DNA of 64,000 nt from Pohlia nutans (lineage: Eukaryota > Streptophyta > Bryopsida > Bryales > Mniaceae). Of the stretch, positions 36,055-45,959 are shown one piece after another (the first letter of the stretch is position 1; the number at the start of each line of letters is the position of its first letter). Under the pieces are notes generated by a model. It ran no database searches. It was given only the letters and a program-made list of their open reading frames with translations, and was not told the origin of the DNA. Location of the stretch: positions 19,768,336 through 19,832,335 of the forward strand of contig CM040091.1 of assembly GCA_022496805.1 (NCBI GenBank), written 5' to 3'. The position numbers and the translations under genes are program-made.

Positions 36055-36420
36055 TGGAGGTCGCCAAGTCATGGTTCCAAGGTTGGTTGGAGAAGGGCGT
36101 TTATGTTACAATTGTACGGTCCGGGTTCGATTCCCGTGGAGTCCGTCTGAGCGTTTATTGTGATATACATGACTTGGTGCTGCTAGTGAATTATTCATAG
36201 GCAGGAAAGTTTGTACCGACCAACCGGCCCCGTCCCATCTACCTGAGACAAGTGTGTACTCTGAGCTAAACAAACAAAAATACAAAGTAAATAAGTAGTG
36301 GTCTTCACCATTCATGTTATGTATACATGTATAGAGGCACCACATGCCTTGGCTTGGTGGTTGAGGCTCATGGCCCCCAATGCGGAAGTCGTGGGTTCTA
36401 TTCCCCATGCCGGCGTGGTA
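36055..36420 (+). mobile_element. SINE-like tRNA-derived sequences (two heads)
   Basis: Two Pol III B-box-like motifs, GGGTTCGATTCCCG near 36123 and GGGTTCTATTCCCC near 36393, each preceded by A-box-like TGGTTGGAGAAGG or TGGTGGTTGAGG. The first is followed by a body ending CTCTGAGCTAAACAAACAAAA. Neither folds into a complete tRNA with a matched acceptor stem, so they are read as SINE heads rather than tRNA genes. The minus frame 36106-36408 is an artefact of these sequences. Confidence 0.55.
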
Positions 36421-36806
36421 AATGCTAGTGGGAATTGAAACACAAAAGTGGTCCTCAAAAATTACTTCATCTATTCAAATCCATGCTCTTCAAATAGAAA
36501 CATACTTCATATGAGTTTGTAACCAAGGTTATCTTACTCGACTACTAGGCAGAGTGTTGAACATGACATCGAGTAAGCCTCCCCGTCTATCAAACAAGCA
36601 TATTCTTAGAATGTATTTAGAACATTCTACAATATTTCATCCAAGCTATTTAACAAATTCAACATTTTTCTAATTATAAAGTCAACAACAAGTTGAAAAT
36701 AATGTTAGACATGACAACCGTAGAACCTGCAAAGTGCATGTAGCTTCTTTGGTTAGTTCGAGTTCCCAACTTCTCCCTTTCTGCATTAATAAAAAGTATG
36801 GTCTTT
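36421..36806. other. AT-rich intergenic DNA
   Basis: Nothing recognised. Confidence 0.5.
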
Positions 36807-36920
36807 GAGCACCAAAGAGTAGTGTCAGGGTATCATGGTGCCCAAGGCCCATATTGACAGTAGTTTTGTTGCCAATATGGGCCTTGGGCACCACACTATG
36901 ACACTATTCCTTGGTGCCCA
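36807..36920. repeat. Strong hairpin-forming inverted repeat
   Basis: Arms of about 50 bases (36807-36856 and 36871-36919) separated by roughly 15 bases. The inner part GGTGCCCAAGGCCCATATTG is mirrored perfectly and the outer part (AGTGTCA, GAGCACCAAAGAGTA) with a few mismatches. A transcript would fold into a long near-perfect stem. It could be a MITE or a small-RNA precursor. Confidence 0.8.
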
Positions 36921-37814
36921 ACTACCACTTAAAACTAGTGCAATTTTACACATAAAAAGATTGTTGTAAAATGTAGCCATCAAATGTGGTTGGGATTGGC
37001 ATCTCACCATCCAAAATTTCCAAACAATGACCATTAAAATCTTTGAAACTCTCGAGGACCACCAGAAAATGATGCCGAGCCAACTCATTTACGTTCTCCA
37101 AAGAATTTGTAGAGTTCTCTAAGATTCTTCTACAGTATCACAAGACATAAAGCCAATTGTTTCTTTCTTTCCCTCTTTTCTAGTGCTGGTACATATGTAC
37201 GTAGTACGTCTGCCTTCCAATAACAGTCAACAATGAATGAATGGATGGATGGCCCCATTTATGCAACAATCTCCTCCTTTGGCCACATGTTGCAACTGTA
37301 CGACTATCCCTTTAGCTTTTTCATTAAACTCTTGCAGTGCAAGCATGCTTCACCACTCACATAGCAGGCAAAAATAATTCTGAAAATTGAAAACAAAAAG
37401 ACGTGGAAACTACAAGGCGTGAAAGCTGAAATGATTGAAAAATTAAAGTGGGAAATCGTGTGTTTACATATGTTCGCTATGTGCCAGAAAAAATAACATA
37501 TTTTGAAAAAGTTTTGCTCTATGGATACCCATAACATTCTTGTGTTCTTTTGACATCATTCCTCAACAAAAACCAGGATACCTTTACAACAAGAAGAGAA
37601 ATAAGAATAACTATGTCCCGAGGGACCAACATGAATGGAGAGTCTGTTGAAGAAAGTGCTACTACCTAGGCCACCAAGACTTAGTTGGCATGTGCTACAC
37701 TTAATACCACCTTTTGAAAATAGGATTTATAATAATATTCTATTTTTTTTTGTAAAATAGACTAAACAAAGGCAATTCAATGAATGCTATGTAGAATTCA
37801 TTTCCAACTCATCA
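36921..37814. other. AT-rich intergenic DNA
   Basis: No gene recognised. Short open frames (36825-37088, 37304-37537 minus) lack domain or codon evidence. Confidence 0.5.
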
Positions 37815-37819
37815 TTACA

Positions 37820-38588
37820 GGGTGAGTGCAAGCTACGGTCTACCAAGTGAGGAGTGCAGCTTGTGCAGCTAAAGGCCATGCAGCTCGTGCACTAGCGTAG
37901 TAATGCGCACCTCTCAACTTTCAATTAGATCAAAAATTTCACCATCCCAAATAGGGTTTATGCTAATACTTTCACTTTAGCAATTGTTAAGTTAATTTCA
38001 AGTCTTTGGGCATTACTCAATAGCCTTTTCTGTTTTTTACCGCGTAGGGGTAATTAGAGCTTTTTTTACATAACATCCTTAGCTAGGTTTTATGAAAAAT
38101 GCATTTCATATCCCACCTCTGAAATTGAACCATTATTTCATTTCCAAAAAAAAAAATCCAAAAAAAAGTTTTAACTACACGAAAATCTTAAAAAACAAAA
38201 ACATCACCAAACAATTAATTAAAAAATAAGTAAGCGTAGTACCCAAAAAAATAAAATATGGTACCTTTGTACACACTTGTGGTATGTTGCTATAAATTTT
38301 TGAAGTTCAAATTTGACCCCCTTCTAGCATTTCCCATAAAATAGGTGCACTTTTGACAAGCGACACGCTACCAAATCTAAGTAGAAATGCTTAATTTGGA
38401 TAGAAAGATTGAAAATTTTCAAACTTTATTGTGGTAGACATCTTAACTTTAGAATTCTAGAAACAATGCAATTTGTTTCGTCACAAAATTCCATTCCAAT
38501 ATTTATTGATGATTTTCCAAAAATTGGGTAAGTGCACAAATTTGCATGCCGCGACAAAAAGTTTGGGTGACCGTAGCTTGCAACCACC
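37820..38588. mobile_element. Non-autonomous transposon with GGGTGAGTGCAAGC ends
   Basis: The left end GGGTGAGTGCAAGCTACGGT matches the complement of the right end (two mismatches), and TTACA flanks both sides (37815-37819 and 38589-38593). 769 bp, AT-rich, non-coding. The 5-bp target duplication does not settle the superfamily. Confidence 0.75.
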
Positions 38589-38877
38589 TTACATTCAAAT
38601 TGGCACGATCTATATATGTAGTTAAGTATACTATTTGTGTAGTCCTCACTTTTGTTAAAAGCAGGCCATTCTTTTTTAGCCTATTTCATATGCATTTTAT
38701 ATTACAAAATCTGCAACCATAAAAGAATCATCAAAGAATGCCGATTATGATTATTGATGTGCTGGTTCGGTAGAATTTAATGCTTGATAATGTGCATACT
38801 CTAGCGCATTATGTCACGTGCACGGCTATAGGTCTTGCCGTGCTAGGCTTGACATATAGCCACTTGCATGGTAGAAT

Positions 38878-39189
38878 CCTGGGGAGTGCACTCTTCAAGC
38901 ACTATAATTATACACGTGCGTGCACAACAAGGGTATTATTTAGAACAAGCATGTACAAAATGTATGTATCGGAGACATATTTCAATCGAGTGAAAATAGA
39001 TACACATGGGGCTTGGAGTTTAATTCCTCATTTTTAGCCCATGTGTACATAAGGAAATGTATTTTGAGAGTGTGAGATTTGTACATATATTGCTTAATTT
39101 TAGCCAAAAGAAAAATGTATACATAGGGTTTTAATTAGGGGATGCACGCACGTGATTCCTACCTTTATTGAATAGGACACTCCCTGAGG
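38878..39189. mobile_element. MITE with CCTCGGGG-type ends, copy 2
   Basis: Ends CCTGGGGAGTGCAC and (minus) CCTCAGGGAGTG. The interior shares TGCACGCACGTGATTC, GTATTA and ATGTACAAAATGTAT blocks with 25061-25345. Diverged copy. AGAAT occurs just outside both ends. Confidence 0.7.
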
Positions 39190-41292
39190 GCAGAATGCGC
39201 CGATATATGTGCACTCTCTAACCAAAAAAAACCACGTGGTTGAAGTATGGTATCGCAAGTTACTTGCTTACTAGGGCCCAAGTATAGATTCGTCACCATC
39301 TCAAAGAGGACCTCGTTTGGTAACATGGATATTGACATGTGGATTACGGGATGTCGCTGCGCTCCTCACTTCCTCAGCAACCAGAGTTATTTTGTTGCAG
39401 CGGCGGCCACCATAGCCACTGAGCTTTACTTCTTTTTCCGGTGAACTTTTCTCGTTCTATTCAGTTTTGCAATTAGCTTGATAAAGAGACTGGCATCGTT
39501 TTCTTCGGAGCGCGGCGATGCTAGTAAAGAAACAATTGGCCAATTTTGAGGGAGTTTATGGTTGAAGCTTCAATTGAGTTGCTTCTTGCGACATTGCGGC
39601 GCTGAGGCGAGAATGCGATTACGGTGAGTCTTTTTAAAAAAAATATAGAATTACAGCTGGTAGTGCGTGAATTTACTTGAGAGAAAAGAATTAAGCTACG
39701 AGAGAATTGAGGCTCAGCAGAGTTTTTCTGATGTTGTTCCGTGTGACAAGAGCATTTATCGAGTACAGGTGCAACGATTTTTTCTTAATTAGTGTGTCGT
39801 TCCGCCCATGCTGTGTCACATTTCAGAGTTCTTATCAATTAAGTGCGATAGTCGTTGTTTAGGAGTGTCACGATGTTTAGAGTGGCGTCCTTCTTTGTAG
39901 CGGAGGGGGTTAATTTTTCCCAGACGGAGTTGTGTTGTAGGATTCTATGAGTAGCATCTGTAGAGCGTGGATTTTCTTGAGATGCAAGATTTATTTTTCT
40001 ATGTGTTAAGTTGTTATCGAATTTATCAAGTACAGGTGGAACGAATATTTTTTGTTAATAGTCTGTGTCGTTCGGCCTTCCCATGTGTCGTTCAATTGAG
40101 TGAGATTCTCGTTGGTTATTTTTTGTAAGATGTATAGAGTGGAGTCCTTTCTTTGTAGCGGAGGGGCATAATTCGTAAAAAGACGGAGCTAATTATCGAA
40201 TGTTTAGGATTCTAATAGTACGAGTGTCTTTGTTTGAGTGAGTTGTCTACTTCATATCGAGTCGTTTCTTTTTCTCTCTTGCTGCAAACTTTTTCTTCCC
40301 AGCAGTTACGTTGAGAAATGTTCTGCAAGTGGTGAGGGAGTTTATTTCATCAGTTCTTGTTCTTCAATTTTCGGTTATCAGCTTCTGCACCGTTCTTTAG
40401 GTTACGTCTACTCTGTAACTACGTTGATTCTTTCTCGTAATGCAGTTTGCTTGTCTTCTACTATTCTGCTTTTCTTATGTTCTTTACTCCTATGTGTTGC
40501 AATATTCCAGTATTTTGGTAGGAAGTTGCAGGAAGTTGATTCGATTCGTGAGCTGCACGTTACACATTTCTGAGTTACGAACTACCACTGGTAGTCTTGG
40601 ATATTGCTATTCTTAATTTCCTAATCTGACTATCTTGGCGTACAGTTTAATATAAGGCGGGTTAATTCCAGCGTTTTGCGTTACCTGCATTGCAATTGAG
40701 GCTAAGCTCCCGTAGGTGTGGAAGAATAGAATTCGTTGGATTTGGCTCCTTGGATGTTGGACTGGTGGTGAGCTCTTCACTGTGCTCCTTTCGAAATTGA
40801 GGAGCATGTTATTGTGACGATATTGAGCTAGCATTGTGATTTTCTCAAAGCCTAGGATATCTCATCTAGAGCAGTTTCAGAATTCCTCAAATAGGTATTC
40901 GAAATGGCTGTTACAGTGTTGACGTGTTTGTGGTCGCTTTCTTTTGACGCTTTAGGACCCTGTATCTGTGCTGATTGTATGTCCTCCTGACAAAGTGTGT
41001 TCTTTATAAATAGTTCAAGGTACTACACCGAAGAAAATCCTGCGAGGTGCTTGTGCAACGCGCGGCAAGATTTCCCTGAATGCGGATGATATCTGAAGCT
41101 CAGAGTAGGTCTTTGAACAGATCTTGAGTATTCGTTGTTGATACAATGAACGTGTTCTTGCAAACATTGCCAAAAATGAGTAGTTTAACATTATAGCTGT
41201 GGAATCTGGGATTTGGACTAGTCAGTGACGGAAACTTGCCCTTGCAGAAGTTAATGGGATCTGTTGTTTGTGTTGTTGCAGGGAAGCGTGTC
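39190..41292 (+). promoter_or_regulatory. Promoter and leader intron region of the two-TM protein gene
   Basis: No coding exon found before 41293. A good donor (GATTACG/GTGAGT) near 39625 and the acceptor GTTGTTGCAG at 41281 suggest a long 5' UTR intron. Inside it, a tandem duplication with a period of about 266 bp occurs: ATCGAGTACAGGTG at 39758 and ATCAAGTACAGGTG at 40024, and GTAGCGGAGGGG at 39897 and 40156. Confidence 0.5.
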
Positions 41293-42010
41293 ATGGGAGC
41301 ACCTTATTCAGGAACAGTTGATAGGATGAGATCATTATTTAAACAGCAACACACTGTGGTAGTCGATTACATACGTGTCCCTCTCGTGGTGTTAAGGCGG
41401 AATTGCCAGGTATTTTCGTAGCATCACGTACTTTTTTCGATAAAAAGTTGAAACCCACAGAAAATAATTGCATGAGTTTATGCATAGAGTCATACATAAG
41501 GAATCAATACACATACTTGTACACTGTTTTCGGCCTACATGTTGAGGGTAACCACGTTGCGTCCATGTGATCTAGATTAGTTGGTTTGCTGATTTTCGTC
41601 CATGAATCTGAATCATTTTCTGTTGTTGTTACCAGACAGCAGTGTTCTTTATACGGCAGTTGACAAGCCAGCCTTTGCTACCGCCCTTTCTTCTGTACAC
41701 TGTTCTCTGGACTCTCATGCTTGCAGCGACCGTGACAGTAGCTGCTCTCAGCCTGGAGATGGGTTTTGGGACTGCTACTTCTCCTCATGCGGAAATAGCC
41801 GAGGCTTGTGCATTGCAAATTAACAAAGCTTCGCCATCTTGTCGACGGTGCTTCCGGTTGCCACTCGATGGTCCCCGCGATGGTCTTTGTGTTCCTGCTA
41901 GCTTGTTCAGGAAATCACGGATGGATTTTGCAGTGCCGCCCATCTTTGCCGCCCTTGTAGTGACAGCTTCTGCCTTGTTCGTTCAAGGCCTGGGGCTTTG
42001 GAGTTACTAG
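41293..42010 (+). CDS. Conserved plant two-membrane-segment protein, unknown function
   Basis: 163 aa in two exons, 41293-41409 and 41636-42010, GT-AG and in phase. ATG 41293 lies 12 bases after a splice acceptor. It begins MGAPYSGTVDRMRSLF. A first hydrophobic segment (about residues 45-80: LLPPFLLYTVLWTLMLAATV) and a second near the C-terminus (PPIFAALVVTASALFVQGLG) flank a Cys-containing loop with PLDGPRDGLCVPASLFRKSR. From memory, flowering plants have uncharacterised proteins with the same plan (VRKN, YTxLWT, PxEMxF, VCxPAxMFxRSKMD, VPPxFAA, GLW ending). It looks intact. Location and role are unknown, probably an internal membrane. Confidence 0.8.
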
Positions 42011-44670
42011 CTATGATCGGCTTCAGTATATATTGAAGGCATGGACTTCTCTCGCACATCTGTATGGAGGATATCAAGAATTGTCTGCTGCTTTCCAGTG
42101 AGTGACCGGACTTTGGGGGTTTATTGTACTGCAGGGCTCTGATGATACGAAGGTTACGAACCTGAAGGTGTGAGAAGTCCCACTTCATGATGATGGTCCA
42201 CTGGCCACAAAGTGTCTCTCTAGTCTCTAGCTGTTTGTGGACTTTAGGACATGACTGTACCATAGTATAGTGATTATACGGCATGGCTGCATTTTAATGG
42301 CCAATTTAGCAGTCGGTGAAGATGCTACTGAACAGGTGATCGATCTATCCTCATGGCTCCTGTACGTTGTAGACGACTCAATTGAGCTCGGAGAGTGTAA
42401 AGGATATCAGTAAATAAATCTTCTGTTGCGAAGGCGTCCTTCTGTAACGCAGAAGTGATGACAATTATCTATGTTGGATTACCTCAGAAGTGTGCGGTTG
42501 ATCCCTTTTGACATTTCATGTATGCTGCAATGACCGCAACAACGCTTCAAGCACGACTTCGGATGCAAAGAGCATGTGTCACACGTTATTGGAGTGTGAC
42601 ATGATTGCTGACAACATGAACACTTGAACCCAGGATCAGGTGCAGGTGATGGTGTAACAACGAAGAGTCAACCTCAGCAGGATAATTTCTTGTATTGCAG
42701 TTGGTGGAGCCACATGGGAAGTATGAAGTTGCATGCAGAAATAGCTACGGTATTTGATCTACACTAGTCCGTGCAATTACTGTGGGCGAAGGTAATTCTA
42801 ATAAGATTTTTTGCATTTTGCTATGAGTCTGAATTAAAAGTATAATTTTCAACTTATTTAAAACAGAGTGGGTTAGTATAAATACATGCATCATTTAGTC
42901 CTAAAAAAACTATTACATCTAAAAAGTTAACAGCAAGATGTAAAATATGATGTAAATTCCAGAGTAGCCCACAGTAATTGCACTGAAAGGTGTAACGAAT
43001 CTTCATATAGAGCTGCAAGGTTTCAACAAAGCCATTGGGACTGGAGTGTTGGAGAAAGTTAGACTGAGTTTATTGACGTTACTTTATTCATCTTTCTGCC
43101 GACCTTTGAGTTTAGGCCGCCTTTCTGGGCTCTCCTTTTCCCATATTCTTTTGGGTCAAAGTTTTGCTGATGTAAGCTTCCAAGTGAATGGTCATGAGAA
43201 GTTGGCGGTAGTTGCATCTGCTCTGACAGACTGACGGTAATGCTAAGTGGTTGTCGAAGCATACGTCCTAATTGGTGGACAAAAGTCAAACCGGAGGTGG
43301 GGATAATACAGGTCTGAGTTCGTGTTGCAGCCTTCACTAATTAAGAATTTATGTACTTGGTGCAGGCCAGGTGCTGCAACCGTGACTTCTGTAAGCCAAC
43401 CAGAAGACATGTTGGTTAAGGTGGAGGCACCAATACCTGTCAGTTTAAGGATGTCGACCTATTTAGAGCGATGGTTTTCAATAATAAATTGCAGAACATA
43501 AAGCTTTGGGTTTAATAACCAAGCCCAACTTTTAATTATTTTTTTCACAATGTATGATTTTGTTCTAAATTTTCAAATTTAATCTGCATAGATCACTATT
43601 GATGGTAGTAGGGGAACCAATACTTGTATTTCATAATCAATTTGCTAATTCGGCATTCATAATTGATCACCAAATTGCTACAACTAATGGCTATGATAAT
43701 TTGATTGGGAACTCACGAAGTTGAATCAGGTGCTTGCATAGGTGACCGGAATTGGTCCCTAACAGGTTCTGATGCTTCTGCCTTAAAGATTTCAAATAAT
43801 TTTTTTCTTTTCTGGAATGATTTGTGCTTCCTAGTCAGCACACAATAATCTACCAGAGTGTACCCAGTTTTAGAGCAGTCTGGCAGTCAATTTCAGTCTT
43901 AGTCAGTGCTCCGTTTTGGCATGCCCAGAGTGGCATAATGCACGAAAAAAATCCAAGATGTCTAACAGAGAGTCCTCAGAGTTGGAGTGAAATTCGCTTC
44001 CAAAATTGCCTTGAATAAGTTTTGAGTAACGTTTTCAGAGGTAGTGTTGTACTGCACTGATTTGCCAGGCTTGATATTCTGAGACTGACGCATGAAATGG
44101 TTAATTCATTTTCAAGAAAACTTTACTTTCCAGGAAGAGCTCGCTCGTTATCTGGAGGCTGAGATGACACCATTGTCTGAATAAACCTGTGTACAAGAAA
44201 CTCGGCTGCCGTTGGGAAGTAACTGTGCGAACGTCCTGGAGAAGTGCCCCGCACAAACACCGCCAGCATCAGCCACTACGAGTTGAGCAAGTTTGGAAGC
44301 ACAAGTTTTGGCACCCGGGTCCTGATTGGGAAGATTCTAATATCTTAAGAAGGAGTGTCCGCCAGGGAGATGGAACAGAGAATGAGCTCTGGCATGGTAC
44401 TTTGGAATTTTGTAATCAGATACTGGATGGAAACAAGAATTTAGAACAAGGGATCAAAATCCGTCGCACGGAACTCGCTCTCTGCTTCGGCTATAAGGCG
44501 TATCCAGGCGTGGATGTACAGTACAGTATGCCTACAATGAGTACGTACTGGATATTCAACATGTACAGGTACAACATTCTAGTACATCTCTGCAAAATGT
44601 GCTGATGTTGTCAGTGTAGCCAGGAAAGTGATAGTCAATGGCTTTCATGGCGAAATGGAGCACACGAAGT
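42011..44670. other. Intergenic DNA, possibly with decayed exons
   Basis: No complete gene. Splice-acceptor-like sites precede short open stretches (near 43366, 44134) that I cannot join into a protein. A plus frame at 44189-44605 has no ATG start and no domain. The first few hundred bases include the 3' UTR of the two-TM gene. Confidence 0.4.
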
Positions 44671-44673
44671 ATT

Positions 44674-44786
44674 CACTACAACAAAACAGCTCAAACCTTC
44701 CTGGAAATTTTTACTCAAACGAGTAAGAAGCGACCGGTCGTTACTCGCTTGAGTAAGAAAATCCAGGTTTAAGCTGTCTTGTAGTG
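44674..44786. mobile_element. Miniature CACTA-type element (113 bp)
   Basis: Begins CACTACAACAAAACAGCTCA and ends with the complement of CACTACAAGACAGCTTAAAC. The whole element folds on itself around a central CGACCGGTCG. Flanked by ATT on both sides (44671-44673 and 44787-44789), the 3-bp duplication expected for CACTA (En/Spm) elements. Confidence 0.9.
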
Positions 44787-44789
44787 ATT

Positions 44790-45959
44790 TTTGGACCACT
44801 CTTCCCATGAAAACATGGGATCCGTAAAGCTCGGGAGCTCCTTGCTCCTTTTGACATTCATTTGCAATGTTTCCACTGGCCAGGTAAATCCCCACTACAA
44901 ATATCGAGTACACAGCTGAGAGAGTGATCAAGGCGTGGAACTTGATTCAGAGGGGTGCAGAAAGATGAGAGTGGTTTTGATATGGTGAACTCAATGTCAA
45001 AATAAAAAAGAAAAATGAAGGTAGTAAGCACGTTACAAACGAGCACCTCTTGTCGGATGAATGCTTGCCACCTCTACAAAAATCTGGCTCATTGGAATTG
45101 TGATAATGAAAGACTAATCACCTGGAAATTGATCATAATTCAATGCTGCCAGTTTAATTAATTCTTCGCGGTTTTTTAATTCCCTGAATGCAGGAATTTC
45201 CAGGTGGGTAGAAGCAATGTAGTGGTTGGGTCAGGAGTATGCCAAGGCCATCTGGAACGGGTTCGAAGTTGATGGCCTAGAAGCTGGTCTCACAATGGAC
45301 TATGGACCTCTGCAATTTCTCAAGGTGATCTATGATTATTGTGCGCTCCAACGTTCACAGTGCATGGTCTTTTGATCTAGTACAATAGGAGATATTCTGT
45401 GTCCTAAAACCCAAACTTGTTGTACTTTTTCATTTCGTTATAACTTACTTGATGTGTAGTTGCGTTTCTTATATTCTTTCCTCTTTGAATGATCGCATGT
45501 TCATTGGTATTACTGTACGTATTATCAGTTAGGCACGATGTCCCCAGGGGATTTGGGATTCCACCCGCCCAGCCGCTGCCCGCCTGCATCTGCCCACCCC
45601 AGGGAAAAAATCATCCGCCCCCACCTCGCCCCAAGAGAAAAAAGAAGCAGGAGGCAGAGGAGATACCGGTAGCAGCCATGCACTGCCAACCAGACTCATA
45701 GACCTAATCAGAAAAGCAAGGACCCTTCTCTGAGGGGGTCATGTGCATATACAGAAATGTCACTTTACAAAAAGGTGAGTGCCGCCTGAAAGTACCCACA
45801 ATGCCTCAAAGAAAGAACCTCAGATTTGCCTCAATGCATGGTTGAGCACATTCACTGCTATGACTAATAATTTACACTGTCTAGAAGCGACGCACCAACC
45901 TCATCCTGTGTTGTCTTTTCAGAAAATGAATCATGTACAAAGAATTCTTTACAATGCTA
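44790..45959. other. Intergenic DNA with a possible orphan exon
   Basis: At 45194-45325 a segment bounded by TGCAG and CAAG/GTGATC can be read GQEYAKAIWNGFEVDGLEAGLTMDYGPL... but has a stop upstream in frame and no partner exons. It may be a gene fragment. 45540-45700 is GC-richer with poly-purine tracts. No complete gene. Confidence 0.3.

Noticed and set aside
36106..36408. Minus-strand 100-aa reading frame (GNRTHDF...)
   Set aside because: It runs antisense through the two SINE heads. The GNRTHDF-like peptide is a typical artefact of a B-box.
36330..36420. tRNA gene at the second B-box
   Set aside because: A-box and B-box words are present, but there is no matching acceptor stem and no sensible anticodon arm.
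44189..44605. 138-aa plus-strand frame
   Set aside because: Begins with GTG, no domain, and upstream and downstream splice partners cannot be found. Left as possible decayed exon.
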